Origin: Tetragonia tetragonoides
Taxonomy: Eukaryota; Streptophyta; Magnoliopsida; Caryophyllales; Aizoaceae
Direction: 5' to 3'
DNA: 64,000 bases
Assembly: GCA_038025085.1 (NCBI GenBank)
Contig: CM076147.1
Coordinates: 2,299,001 to 2,363,000, forward strand
The translations under genes were made by a program, and so were the position numbers. Below, one piece after another: positions 1 to 11,090 of the stretch; position 1 is the stretch's first letter, and every line of letters starts with the position of its first letter. Under the pieces are notes generated by a model, which was not told the DNA's origin, made no database searches, and saw only the letters and a list, made by a program, of their open reading frames with translations.

Positions 1-2706
1 ATGGAGGTGAGTCAGATGTAGAGGAAGAAGAATCAAGAGGAAATGAATCAGGAAAGAGGTTATTGATTTCACTGATGGTGGGAAAAATAGTAGGATCAGT
101 GGGAGTGAGAGAAGGAAAAATGTGTTCAAAAAACACAACATCCCTGGAGGTAATGATTTTTTGTGTGGCAATTTCATAAAGCTTATATCCCTTTTTACTA
201 AGAGGGTAACCCAGGAAAATGCAAGCAGTTGCCCTGAGACTGAATTTGTTCATGTGTCTTCTTAGAGTAGAAACATAGGCCAAGCAACCAAAACTCCTAA
301 GATGAGAATAAGAAGGAAGGGAACCAAAGAGTAGCTCATAAGGAGTCTTACCCTGGAGCAATTTTGTAGGAAATCTATTGATCAAATAAGTGGCAGTCAA
401 GACACAATCTCCCCAAAACTGTATAGGAAGTTTAGACTGAAATAAAAGAGCTCTAGCTGTTTCTAAGAGGTGTTTATGTTTTCTTTCAATAACACCATTT
501 TGTTGAGGCCTATCAACACAATTAGTTTGGTGAAGAATCCCTTTGGACAACAGGATCTGACTAGTTTCATTGCTGGAACCCAGTTCTAAGGCATTGTCAG
601 ATCTAAGAATTTGAACTTTGCTATTGAACTGTGTCTCAGCCATGAGAAGAAAACCTTGGATGACAGGAAAAATATTACTTTTAATAGTTAAGAGATGAGT
701 CCAAGTAGCTCTACTAAAATCATCCACAATTGTGAGGAAGTAATGATAACCATTATGAGTAGGAACATGATATGGACCCCAAAGATCAATGTGAACAAGC
801 TCAAATATGTGACTTGTATGGATGGTACTTTGTGTAAAAGGTAATCTGTGTTGACGAGCAAGAGGACAAATTTCACAACATTTTATTTCATCAACATTAC
901 CAATAGGAAAATCAGAAATGTGTTTAAGCTTTGAAAGAGGTAAATGTCCTAGTCTGTAATGCCAGACTTTACATGAGGAATTGTTACAAGCATTATTACA
1001 ATTGCTAATAACATGAAAAAAATCTTCCGCTGACTTGCATCTAGAAGCATCAGTGGACTTAGAAAAATTATTTGATGGAGCTTGAAGAGAATTGAGATGT
1101 CCCACAGGAAGAACATCTGAGCAATGGAGTGAAGGAGAAGCTTTAAGCTGCAACAGATACAACCCAGCATGATAATCACCAAGAACAAATGGCCTTCTCA
1201 TGGAATGGCCCTGCAACACACAAGATTTGTTGGTGAAAAGAGCTTGACAATTCATTTGTTCACAAAGTTTCCCAACAGAAAGAAGGTTGAATTTAAACTG
1301 AGGAACATAAAGAACATTTGTGATGAAGATTTGAGGTGAAATTTGAATTATTATTATTCCTGTCTTGAGGACAGAAATAACATGACCATTAGGAAGACTA
1401 ACTCTATAGGGTCTAGGAAGAATTTGTGTTTGAGTAAAGAGTTTCTCATTATGACACATGTGGTCACTAGCACCAGTGTCAATAATCCAAGTTTGATCAG
1501 CAATAATTAAACATCCACAACAAATACAATCACCTATAATACTATGAGAAGAGCAAGCTAGCTTACCAGCAAAGTTGATAGCAGAGAAAGCTTGAGGAGT
1601 CTGGAAGGAAGAAGAAGCACCTGAATTCCCTAGTGTCTGATTATGTAGTAGCTGAACCAACTGGTTGCATTGTTCCTGTGTCAAACTCCCAGTAAAACCT
1701 GTGCTAGGAGCATTACCCTTGTTTTCATGATCAGCACTAGAATCACAAGAACCACTCCCATACTCACTAGTGACACCAGCTGCAATCCTTGGACTCTTAG
1801 TGAACTTGAATTCCTTAGGAAATCCAATAATCCTGTAACATTTATCAGCACTATGTCCTGCTTTCTTGCAGTGTGTACATGTCAGATTCTTTCTCCCCTC
1901 ATACCTTCCTCTCTGAAGTTGTTGGTTGTTCTTGTTTTGAGACTGATTGGAAGAGTACATAACAGCTGAATCAGAATTGAAATGAGCACCAACCCTGACC
2001 TCTCTTTGCTTTTCATTCTGTATAAGCAAAGCATAAGCTTGACTCACTGATGGTAGAGGCTTCATCATAAGAATATTGCCCCTAACAGGATTATAATCTG
2101 TATTCAGACCATGAGAAATTGGATCAAACGCTGATCTTGCTTATATCTAGCCAAAAGCTGTGAAGCACCACAACTACATCCACAAGGGCAGTTAGGTAAC
2201 ACATTGATAGTGTTCAATTCGTCCCAGTTCTTTTTCATTCTAGTGAGATAACCAGCTATATCATCAAAACCTTGTGAAACTGAGCTTATATCCTTCTGCA
2301 ATTGATAGAGTTTAGCTCCATTTGTTTGTCCATACCTGTCCTCTAGTTCTGACCAAATCTGAAAAGCACTGTCTGAATACAAGACACTCACTGCAATATC
2401 CCTTGACAAAACATTCAGTATCCATGCCATTACCATATCATTGCACCTCTACCATTGAGGAAAAAGAGGATCATTCATTGCAGGTCTTGTATGAACTTTG
2501 ATGAAATTGAGCTTATTTTTGGCTGAAAGAGCAATTGACTTTCCTTTCTTCCAGGTTCCAAAACCAGCACCATCAAATGGTTTAGAAACCAGCATTATAC
2601 CATGATGATCACTAGGATGAAGATAAAAAGGATGATTAGCTTGAATTTGACCTTGTGTCTGATTTTTTGATTCAGTTTGAGTCTGAGTTGCTGACATCTT
2701 CATCAA
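1..2706 (-). pseudogene. copia gag-protease-integrase remnant
   Basis: Gag starts at 2706 with a Q/T-rich head, then the copia gag N-terminal motif around FDGAGFGTWKK. An in-frame TAG near 2449 follows DPLFPQW, and the gag core (WSELEDRYGQTNGAKLYQL) continues from 2436. A frameshift lies near 2112. Downstream on the same strand are a CCHC-type knuckle (CTHCKKAGHSADKC, about 1850-1890), the protease motif WIIDTGASDHMC (about 1450-1490), and an integrase with all three acidic positions visible: HIDLWGP, RSDNALE and NGVIERKH (between about 500 and 800). The integrase stretch reads open but the whole polyprotein is broken. The visible end, before the window edge, is the variable spacer rich in S, D and P. 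Confidence 0.88.
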
Positions 2707-3015
2707 GAACTGGTGATAAAATCTTCAATTAATCAAGAGAAAGCGCGCGAAAATTCTTTGAGAAAAATTGTGATTCAATGACGTAGAATCACGAAGATCA
2801 ATGAGAAAAATCTCTGAATCTTTAATATGAGCTGAAAAACAGTTGATGAATCAAATCAACTATTTGATAAAGAAATGAACAGTGAAATTTGATCTTCTGA
2901 GAAGAAAATCTCAAGAAAAATCAGTTGAGCTAAAATCAAACAATGAAGCAAATCGATTTGATTGATGAAGAATTGAACAAGAAAATGATTCAGATATGTT
3001 AATTGAGCCTAAAAT

Positions 3016-3027
3016 GCTCTGATACCA
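3016..3027 (-). other. Primer-binding site (initiator tRNA-Met)
   Basis: Minus strand reads TGGTATCAGAGC, the standard plant copia primer-binding site complementary to the 3' end of initiator tRNA-Met, directly after the LTR end. Confidence 0.92.
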
Positions 3028-3345
3028 TGTAGAAATCCATGAAACCAGCTCAATTAATAGAGAATTAAGATAGAAGATGAGGATTTTAGAGTGAGAAACT
3101 TTGATATTGAGAGAGAATTTTTGAGGGAATTCTCTGAATATAATTGATTGATTAAGTTAACATTTACACAGGCTTTTGTTTATATACAGAAAGCAAAGCA
3201 CCTAAAATATAACAGACTACTCTACTGTGCAAACAGAAGCTAACAAACTATTCTACTGTACAAGCAAGGCCTCTAACAAACTTGTAATAGAATTTGCTGA
3301 GCTGTCATAAGAGGAATAATAAATAAATATGAGGCTATTCTAACA
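3028..3345 (-). repeat. 5' LTR of minus-strand copia element
   Basis: A 318 bp LTR that begins TGTTAGAA and ends TTCTACA on the minus strand, so it has TG...CA ends in a short imperfect inverted repeat. It abuts the primer-binding site with no gap. A TATATAAA box on the minus strand (3179-3186) is the likely LTR promoter. The second LTR is outside the window, so divergence cannot be measured. Confidence 0.9.
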
Positions 3346-3403
3346 CATATGCCCCAATATTCACAAAGCATCTTCGCTCAACAGCCTCAAATTCCTAGAG
3401 TTA

Positions 3404-3613
3404 GTCCCTGTTCTCGTCAACGGAATATATGATGCGGGACGGTGAAAAAGGGAACGGATTGGAACGAAACGGAATGGAACAACGCGACGCGGATAATTCA
3501 AAAAAATGTGAGACAAAATGAAATACAAAATGTGGAACGAAGCGGCACGAAACGGAACGGATTGGAACGAACGGAGCGGAATGCAGCATGGAAACGACGA
3601 AAAGAAGAGGACC
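3404..3613 (+). mobile_element. Tourist-like MITE (GGAAC-rich family), copy 1
   Basis: Flanked by TTA on both sides (3401-3403, 3614-3616), with degraded ends related to GGCCCTGTTCTTTTC. The interior is built from repeated GGAAC/CGGAA pentamers, then GTGAGACAAAATGAA, then more GGAAC repeats. Three other copies occur at 8697, 8985 and 28636. The 3-bp TTA target and the GGCC termini fit the PIF/Harbinger (Tourist) class. Confidence 0.75.
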
Positions 3614-4325
3614 TTACTAATTAATTATATATTATAGTAATATAACACCACCTCTAATTAATTATATTATTCAATACCTGGGATCCATGTGAACCCTGAT
3701 TACCAAACTTTCAACTAGAAAATTCGTTATTATAACTGAAATCTAGAGGTTATAAACACTAGTCAGAGTGACAGAGTATATAATCATAAAAATCCGTCCT
3801 ACTATCTGTGACAAGAAAAATAAGCTACATACAAATCTACAACTGTTTGTATTTAACTTATTAATGCTCTCTAATAATTCTCCATCTTTCTCTTTCCAAC
3901 TTTACTCCATTTCGCAAGCTCATTCTCTATCTCACAAGTCACAACTCACAAGTGTACGTTAAAGTTGTGGAGAGGGAGAATTTTAGTTAAAAAAACCTAT
4001 AGATTTCAATATTAGGAACTATGTACATGTTTGGTAGTATACATAGATAGGCACAATTAATTACTAATGGAGATTACTTTTCCTTAATTGATGAGGAGGT
4101 CTCCTTTTTCTTTTCTTTTTTTTTTTTTCACATTAGAGATCATATTGACTCTTTCTCTACACTGACTTGTAGAATTTGATGGAGGTCTTTTTTTTTTTTT
4201 TTTTTGGGTGCTACTAGAAAAATTTTCAATAAACTAAAGTGACCTAGATTAAACTAAACCATTGACTGGATAAGTGAAAAAGCTAAGAACACACCTTAAA
4301 TCACTTACCAAAACATTGAGCATGA

Positions 4326-4520
4326 GTTGGGTCGCTCAATGGTAGAGCACTCACACCTCCAACTTAAAGATTGACAGTTCAAGACTCATTACCCTCAATT
4401 TTAGAATTGAGGATGGTATTTATGTATTGTGGGCTTATAAACGTTCCCCGGCCCCTTCTCTATGATGTCGTAAAGGCCTATAGGCCGACTATCTAGCAAT
4501 TTGCTCGATCACGTTAATCT
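4326..4520 (+). mobile_element. tRNA-derived SINE
   Basis: The head resembles a tRNA gene: a box-A-like stretch (GTCGCTCAATGGTAGAGC, about 4331-4348) and a box-B-like stretch (CAGTTCAAGACTC, about 4374-4386) at the usual spacing. It is followed by an unrelated body ending near 4520. The paralogous segment at about 11520-11570 lacks this block, which supports an insertion. No clear poly-A tail or target duplication was found, so the ends are approximate. Confidence 0.6.
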
Positions 4521-4710
4521 AGCTATTTTTAACAAAACATAAGACATGCAAATTACATAAAACTGAATTATTCACTAATCTAATTAAGTCATGCCTTAAT
4601 ATGGTCAATGAGGTTCGTCTAACAAACTAGTTTCAAAATTTTTGGTTGTTTATTAGTTCTCACTCGAGCTTAGTAGAAGTCTTCAGTTACCACAATTTGA
4701 GTTGGTAATG

Positions 4711-5030
4711 CACTAAAAAAAAAACTCGATTTAGCTGCAGTTTTGAGCAACTAAATTTTTTTCTGTAGCTAAAATTTTCAATTAGCTACGGAACATAAAA
4801 ATCCATAGCTAATTAGCGGCATAATTAATTCCGCCACTAATTAGCTGCGGAATTTTAAGTGTCCATAGCAATAATTTTTAAAATAAAGGTAAAATAAAAT
4901 TTTAGCTGCGGATTATTTAGTTTCCGTAGCTGAGGAAATTTGTTTTCTTCAAAAAATAAAATTTCATATGTAGGAATAATTCCCGTCGAAAACTAGCCAC
5001 GGATAAAGAGTAATTCGTCGCTACTAAGCA
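4711..5030. mobile_element. CACTA-like terminus or short CACTA derivative
   Basis: It begins CACTAAAAAAAAAACTC, like the CACTA terminal repeat, and is followed by many copies in both orientations of a subterminal motif of the form AGCTRCGG (for example TAGCTACGG, TAGCTGCGG, CCGTAGCTG) between 4730 and 4940. Such arrays are typical of CACTA subterminal regions. The block is missing from the paralogous segment near 11.7-12.3 kb. The matching right terminus was not recognised. Confidence 0.5.
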
Positions 5031-5292
5031 GACGTGAACTATGGTATATGTCATTTTATTGGAGAATAAACAGACGTGAACTATGTGCACTCATTATTAA
5101 TATTTGAAAATGAACCAGCAGGACGTTACAGAACAACAAAATTATAGTTAAATATTTGTTGGTTTAGATGTCCATACGCATAAACTTATGTATGACCAAT
5201 ATTCAAGCTAGAAACACTACTAATTAATATAAAACTGGATATATAGATCTGGAATAGTCTTTTCAACCAAATACTACTACACCACAAGGTAG

Positions 5293-5978
5293 CTTGGTTG
5301 CACCGATACCTGGTCCAACAGCAGTATTCCGTATCCGATACGTTTTGGATACCGATATTTCTAGGATATACACCCGATATTTGGAAATACGCACCTGATA
5401 CGTATCGGAGAAGTATCCTATTTTTTCGTATTAGTTTTTTCCCAAAATAATTACGGATACTCCTCCGATACACGGTGGATACTTTAAAAATACGCCAAAT
5501 CAGCAAACACTTCAATTAATTATATTTTTCGCGACAAAGATTAAGTATTTCTTTAAGTATATTTTTATGCAATCCAAAAGAAATCACATTTCTTTCTCAC
5601 CATAGCCTCCATCTTGTCTGATCTGAAGGCTTACGCCTACCGGAGCAGCTGGTCGGTTCGCCAACTCTCTTTATCTTCCACACATACATACCAACAACTA
5701 ATTAGTCATCAACTTACTCACACGTTTTTTTTTTATCTCTGATCTTGTATTCTTAATACAGAATGGTATATAGAGGTTAACAATGCCAGTAATTAGTAAA
5801 GGTCATAAATTGAATTGTACTTAACCTCCTTTTTTTTTTTTTTTTTTTTAAGTTGTTATATTATATATTTTATATTATATTTTTGCCGTAACTGTATCCT
5901 AAGAAATTTAGAATTGCAGTATCCCGCATCCCTATCCATACCAGTATTTGTATCCGTATTGGTATCCGTGCAACCTAG
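5293..5978. mobile_element. Non-autonomous TIR element, GTTGCACSGATACC ends
   Basis: Left end CTTGGTTGCACCGATACC (5293-5310) is an inverted match, with 2 mismatches in 18, to the right end GGTATCCGTGCAACCTAG (5961-5978). The inner flanks also mirror each other, with alternating GTATCC/GATACG words. No transposase ORF is present and no certain target duplication is visible, so the superfamily is undecided. Confidence 0.6.
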
Positions 5979-6344
5979 CAAAGTAGTAGCTGATTCATAC
6001 AGTACAATATATCAGTCAAGGATAAACTAACTAACCGTGAATGAATTCTATCCAATCACACTCTATTATAGCAGCGTGTGACACCTAAATAACTAGAAAC
6101 CTAAAGATTAAAAGGTAGTTCCATTCCATTTCTCGAACAAATGGTCAATTTTGGCCGGAGTATTCCTCAAATATATTCCGTCCAATTTAGCGATCCAAAC
6201 GCAATTTTTATAATTGCATCTCTAGAGTAATGACCAATAGATCCAAAATATGTCAAACTTATTAAGATACCCATGCATCTAGCTCATATTACATTGCATC
6301 ATGGTAGGATTAGTTAGAAGGCTTAACTTGAACGACCACGACAC
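5979..6344. other. 3' flank of SPH remnant, no gene seen
   Basis: AT-rich DNA without a supported gene. From about 6200 onward it resembles the downstream flanks of the other SPH remnants: an AATTGCATCTCTAGAG-like block recurs near 7050, 7730 and 29290. It is therefore part of the repeated SPH unit. Confidence 0.5.
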
Positions 6345-6599
6345 TTATTCCGAATATAGCAATTGGTGCTCTCCAAGATCATCAACATTCGAATAGCACT
6401 TCAATGTTAAATTAAATTTCTCTGATGTTGTCGTATTGCCAATAATGTTGTTCACGATGTGAATATGATATCTATTGAACAACCAAAAAGGATTGAACCT
6501 TTTATGGCAGGCACTAACATAATATGGTGATACTAAAAACAAAAAAGAAATTAAAACAAAAGTCAAGAAATAGGTAGACATAGTTTTTGTGGCGATCAT
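6345..6599 (-). pseudogene. S-protein homologue (SPH, self-incompatibility S1 family), truncated
   Basis: This 84-residue ORF has a hydrophobic signal peptide (about residues 8-30, TYFLTFVLISFLFLV) and then the first half of the plant self-incompatibility S1 fold: HIHIVNNI, then LTLKCYSNVDDLGEHQL. Family members are small secreted proteins of about 110-150 residues with four conserved cysteines. This one stops right after DDLGEHQLLYSE and lacks the second half, including the later cysteines. The sequence beyond the stop still resembles the other copies, so it is a degraded gene and not a separate small protein. A short functional peptide cannot be excluded. Confidence 0.75.
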
Positions 6600-6918
6600 C
6601 GGATATTATGTGTAGTTTTTGTTTTTTGAGAGCAGCGAGAAGATGTGTAGTGTAGTTGTGCTAGCGCTTCATGTAATCACAAATATTTATATTGGAGTAA
6701 AACGCTCATTCAAAACAAACTAGCTGGACTCAATTTGCATGGTGTGTCAGACATAGGAAGGGTGTGCGCAAAATTTGTTGAGACATAGAAGACTGGTGTT
6801 AGCTAGCTAGACATTTTGTATGTGGAGATTGAGAAGCTGTTTTCTTATGAGTATATCTTTATTGATCACATGCTTAGCTCTTTCTTATTGTAATATGATC
6901 CATCATTTAAATATTTAG

Positions 6919-7030
6919 GCCTTGTTTGGTAATTAGCGGATTATTTTAGAGGATTTGACTAGAAAATCCGCTAATTTAACATGTTTGGTTAATAGCGGAT
7001 TCGATTAGCGGATTAAGTTGAAACTAGATA
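6919..7030. repeat. Possible Tourist-like MITE fragment
   Basis: It starts GGCCTTGTTTGGTAATTAG, a common MITE terminus, and contains opposed copies of ATTAGCGGATT / AATCCGCTAAT. A matching right terminus was not found before the SPH-like sequence resumes at about 7035, so it may be truncated. Confidence 0.4.
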
Positions 7031-7119
7031 AATTTCTTCCAATTAGCGTTGCCAATACAACTTTTATAGCTGCATCTTAAGGTTTGTAGATCCAAAATAT
7101 ATCAAACTTTTCATTTAAC

Positions 7120-7520
7120 CATGAAGTGGTACATTGAAATAGGGTGGGATCGTCAATAAGCCGCGACTTGAAAGACCATGAAATATCTTTAAAAAATTGC
7201 AATTCGGGGTTAGGTTATGTTTTGTTATGTCATTATTAAAAAAATTCTCAGCAAAGACCAAAAAAAAAAAAAAAAAAAAAAAAATTCTCAGCAAAAATAA
7301 AACAAAAATAAAATGTAATTTGAATCAATAAAAATCTAACTTGGCCGACGTGGATTATTAATATTGTTCACAACATGAAGCTATATTTACAAAGCAACCA
7401 AAATGGATTGAACCCTTTACGACTATGAGCACTAACACAATCTAGTGCTACTAGAAATGAACTAAGAAACTAAAATAAAACTCAAGCCAATGTTATTGTT
7501 AGACAATTGTTTTGCGGTTA
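7120..7520 (-). pseudogene. S-protein homologue remnant 2 (heavily decayed)
   Basis: DNA-level similarity to the copies at 6345 and 8178 runs through the signal-peptide region (about 7400-7500) and the VVNNI region (LHVVNNINNP, about 7350-7390, minus). Multiple stops and a poly-A insertion near 7260-7283 break it. No usable ORF remains. Confidence 0.6.
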
Positions 7521-7719
7521 TTTGATTTTGACTCTTTTCAAGAAATGTAATAATGGTTTATCTAATCACATATTTTGTATATAGAGCTCATTTACAACAA
7601 ACTTCTTATGATTCACAAGGCTTATGATCGATTTACTGAGCTTATCTTGCCCATACGAGAAGCATGTGTTCGAAATAAGAAGAGTGTAATGAATACAAAT
7701 TAAGATGATGACAAAGTTT

Positions 7720-7870
7720 TTATAGTTGCATCTCCAAAGTAAAGGTTTGTAGATCCAAAATATTTAGATTTATCAAGCTTTCCATATGACCACGAAATGT
7801 TACACTGAAACAGGGTAATATGCTCAATAAGGCTCAACTTGAAAGACCACGAAGTTTACGTTAATGGATA
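7720..7870 (-). pseudogene. S-protein homologue remnant 3 (fragment)
   Basis: Only the 3' portion and downstream flank of the SPH unit are present (GCTCAACTTGAAAGACCACGAA and the TTGTAGATCCAAAATAT block). It is joined to TTAATGGATAG, which in the next copy lies much further into the coding part. This looks like an internal deletion between copies. Confidence 0.5.
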
Positions 7871-8177
7871 GTTGGTTCATTTTCTAAGTATTAGATAAAG
7901 ATATAGAAAGTAAATTGGATGAATATATTTTCCATTTGTATTTAAGAAATTATATATTTTATATTTTTATATATTTTACATATTTATATATTATATATAT
8001 AACAAATCTTATACATTTAGGAAACAAGATGAGATCATTTACTTTCTCTCCGTAACATTTACTTTCTCTCCATAACAAATTTAGGAAAAATGTTATGAAG
8101 ATAGTTCAGAAAGTAGATGTTAACTTCATGTATCTTACAGATAAATTATCGAATTTATCAGGCTTTTCATTTAACCA

Positions 8178-8470
8178 CTAAATATTACGGAGAAACAAGA
8201 TGAGATCATTAATACGCCTCAACCTTAAGGATGTTGAAACTTCTTCAGAAATTTGCAATTTATGCTCTCCTAACTCATCATAATTAGAATGGCACCTCAA
8301 CGTCAATGGATAGTGTTGAAAGCTCGATGGATCACTAATGTTGTTTACAACGTGAACATGATATATACCGAACAACCAAATTAGGTAGATTAAACCATTT
8401 ACGAGTATGATCACAAACACTATCTAGTGCAGGTTGAAACGAATAAGAAACTAAAATAAAGCTCAAGATA
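8178..8470 (-). pseudogene. S-protein homologue (SPH) remnant 4
   Basis: The ORF at 8178-8420 contains YHVHVVNNISDP, LTLRCHSNYDELGEHKLQISEEV and then a frame that no longer matches the family. The signal-peptide coding part (about 8430-8490) is in another frame. As in the copy at 6345, the second half of the S1 domain is lost. Members of this family are secreted and include the Papaver S determinant; nothing here shows a surviving function. Confidence 0.7.
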
Positions 8471-8696
8471 TTGTTATTGGTAGACATAGTTGTTTTGTGG
8501 TTTTTCGAGTTTGACTATTTTCACGATATGTAATTGTGGTTTATGACTTTATGTAATCACACATATTTAAATGCATGTAGAGCTCATTCAACAAATTTTA
8601 CGAGACTTAGTTTGCCATGCAAGAAGCATATCTTCAAAATCGAAAGAATGATGAATACAAATTAAGATGGTAAGTTTGTGACAAACTAACTAGTTA

Positions 8697-8877
8697 GGCC
8701 CTGTTCTTTTCAACGGAATGGTGCGGAACGGTGAGGAACGGAACAGAACGGATTGGAACGGAACGGAACGGAACGGCGCGGCGCGGATAATTCAAAAAAA
8801 GTGAGACAAAATGAAGTACAGAATGCGTAACGGAACGAAACGGAATGCAGCATGGAATCGACGAAAAAAACAGGGCC
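8697..8877 (+). mobile_element. Tourist-like MITE (GGAAC-rich family), copy 2
   Basis: The best preserved copy: TTA target duplication (8694-8696, 8878-8880), left end GGCCCTGTTCTTTTC, right end matching AAACAGGGCC, 181 bp. The interior has tandem GGAACG units. No ORF. Confidence 0.85.
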
Positions 8878-8984
8878 TTAGTTAAGACATAGGCGACTGG
8901 TGAGCAATTAATTAGGCTTTATTAACTGTAGTAATAAACAATACATTTTATTGAACTTCATTCGCATGGCACAATTATAAGTAG

Positions 8985-9211
8985 GGCCCTGTTCTCTTCA
9001 ACGGAATGGTGCGGGACGGTGAGGAACGGAACGGAACAGAATGGATTGGAACGGAACAAAATGGAATGGTGCGGCGCGGATAATTCAAAATTATGTGAGA
9101 CAAAATGAAGTACAGAATGCGGCGCGGAACGAAACGGAACGAAACGGAACAGAACGGATTGGAACAGAACAGAATGGAATGCAGCATGAAAACGACGAGA
9201 AGAACAGGGCC
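8985..9211 (+). mobile_element. Tourist-like MITE (GGAAC-rich family), copy 3
   Basis: Ends GGCCCTGTTCTCTTC and GAAGAACAGGGCC. The flanking triplets are TAG and TAA, so the target duplication has drifted. It lies about 100 bp from copy 2 in the same orientation. Confidence 0.8.
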
Positions 9212-9739
9212 TAAGTCCGTTGGAGTGGTTCCTTGTAAAAATTAAATTTGTTGGAGTATATAAACCTAAACATTAGATGTTATTGCTATGTGAACAAACC
9301 AATTGACTCAAAAGTTAAATCAATAGGTGAAATTTAAACCTAATCTTGGCTGGTTTGCTAAGTAGTAGAGATGAATATGAAAAATATATTGGATGGATAT
9401 ATTTTCTATATGTAGTTATGAAATTATATATTGTATCTAATATATATTACATTTTCTAGGTTCTTGGTCAATTAGGTGCATTTTAATTTCGATGGTATTG
9501 AGATATGGAGTATATTTAATAAAAATTGTACCGTGATAGAAAATCTTATACTACCCAAATCATAAAACAAATAAGAATTGTCAATTGTGAATACTAAACA
9601 TCATCCAATTACAGTGACCCAATATTCATCGATCAATAACATATGAAAAATAGCTAGGGTCGAGACATTATCTGTGGCCAGTGGCCTTATTATATCTTCA
9701 TGGTTTGTTGGGATTTCTTACCGTTATCAGTTCCTAACG
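9212..9739. other. No gene seen
   Basis: AT-rich DNA. Short blocks (for example a TGGATGAATATATTTTC-like stretch near 9395) resemble 7915, again suggesting duplicated SPH-flank DNA. No ORF or RNA gene is supported. Confidence 0.4.
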
Positions 9740-10342
9740 TGCATGTGCCCCAATAATCGCAGAGCATCCCCCCACAAGCCTCAAACTCCTTGAGTCATTA
9801 ATTTAATTAATATAGTAGAAACAACTCTAATTATAAACTTGAGTTCCATATTCCATTATTGATGAAGATTGAGAGAATCTTAGAGGAAAGAAGAGGAGAG
9901 ATACTGAAAACTAGATTACTCTAAACACATAGTGAAAACTCTTGATTACCAACTTTAAATAGAATACTCGTTATAATTGAAATCCAGAGGTTATAGACAC
10001 TAGCTAGACATAGTATAATCATAAAAATCCGTCCTACTATCAGAGACAAGAAATAAGCTACAAGTCTAGAACTGATCGTATTCATTTTCAATCTCACAAG
10101 GGTTAGCGTTTTCGAGGGGAAGAATTTTCAAAGATCTTAAAATCTGCTTTTCTTCTTTCATTAAGCCATTGATGAAATTATATTTCTAGTGTCTTGAGTC
10201 TTTACTAAGGGTGTGTTCTTTTCCTACTTGTTAGAGCTTATCTGATTCGATTACAAAAAAGCAGAAAACTCTAATGATTCAATAAGAAGTATCTACTCAT
10301 TAATACTTATTAATAAGTATAGGGATGTTGATGGAGGTCTTT

Positions 10343-10603
10343 TGATAGAGTAAAATATAATAGGCTCATAAATATTGGTTCTTGTATTATGTATGGGAAA
10401 TCTCATATTTATAGACTACAATAACTTATTCTCCAAGCATAACTAATATCCAGAATATAGTAATATACTAGTTTCCTAAATACATTAGATCACTAGTATA
10501 ATATCCTAAACATATAATATCATATACAGTATATAGTCTCCTAGATATATATGGAAAATATATTTATCCAATATATTTTCCTATCCGGTACCAATTTCTA
10601 ACA
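10343..10603 (-). repeat. 3' LTR of a fragmentary LTR retrotransposon
   Basis: On the minus strand it starts TGTTAGAAATTGGTACC and ends TTACTCTATCA (TG...CA). A purine-rich tract (GCGGGAGGGTG, 10604-10614) sits immediately upstream on that strand, as expected for a 3' LTR. The rest of the element is missing apart from the short internal stretch to about 11090. Confidence 0.7.
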
Positions 10604-11090
10604 CCCTCCCGCAATCGTAGCGGCAGGATCATCACGAACGCTACGATTGGATCGGAACAATACAATACGTAGGGTCCTTGTCTTCGGTAAGTGCTCGATC
10701 TGCACGCGCCGAGTCTTCACAATTCATTAGTCGGTGAGTACTCGATCTGCACGCCGAGTCTTCACAAGTCATTAATCGGTGAATTTTCGATCCGTCCGTC
10801 AAATCTTCACATATCATCAAGTAGGGAGAAATCAACTTCTTGTCGCTATCTCCAATACTTTCATCGGCGCCATCCATGGTCGTCAATTATATTCATTATC
10901 GTTATCAATGTGATCTTGTATATCACATAAACACTTTTTTTTCATCTACTGCTGCCAAACGGGCAGTAGCTCCGTCATCATCATAGATAGTCATCAATCA
11001 AGGATCTCTTGATTCATTAAAAGAGGAAAAAAAAACTTTAGTTGAATTTGAGTTTCGGTAAAGATTTGTCCGGTGGCGGACAGTCCGTCA
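10604..11090 (-). mobile_element. Retrotransposon internal 3' fragment with 46-bp tandem repeats
   Basis: This is the internal sequence adjoining the 3' LTR. It contains about three tandem units of roughly 46 bp beginning GGTGAGTACTCGATC (10686-10828), each with CTTCACA(A/T)(T/G)TCAT. The ORFs in both strands are by-products of this repeat. The block is bracketed by a direct repeat of host DNA, TTAATAAGTATAGGGAT plus the next 25 bases (about 10308-10342 and 11109-11143). Confidence 0.55.

Larger units (their letters stand above)
1..3345 (-). mobile_element. Ty1/copia LTR retrotransposon (3' part outside window)
   Basis: Read on the minus strand this is a 5' LTR (3028-3345), a primer-binding site, a leader, then gag, protease and integrase in the copia order (integrase before reverse transcriptase). 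The window begins inside the stretch after integrase, so reverse transcriptase, RNase H and the 3' LTR are not visible. The five bases outside the LTR are CATAT (3346-3350), the expected target duplication, but its partner is off the window. Stops and frameshifts in gag show it is no longer coding-competent. Confidence 0.93.
3346..5170. repeat. Segment copy A, paralogous to 9740-12960
   Basis: Stretches here recur in the same order at 9740-12960. Examples: TGCCCCAATA near 3353 and 9750; the ATAATCATAAAAATCCGTCC block at 3779 and 10013; the AACACACC...AAATCAC block at 4290 and 11500; AATATGGT(C/G)AATGAGGTT at 4598 and 11655; AACAGACGTGAAC at 5069 and 12347; and GCAGGAC(G/A)TT at 5118 and 12891. 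No open reading frame in it resembles a known protein. Differences between the two copies are mostly distinct insertions, which helps to delimit them. Confidence 0.7.

Noticed and set aside
8697..9211. Regular GGAAC spacing considered as a CRISPR-like or satellite array
   Set aside because: The units are pentamers within a TTA-flanked element with inverted ends, in a eukaryotic genome.
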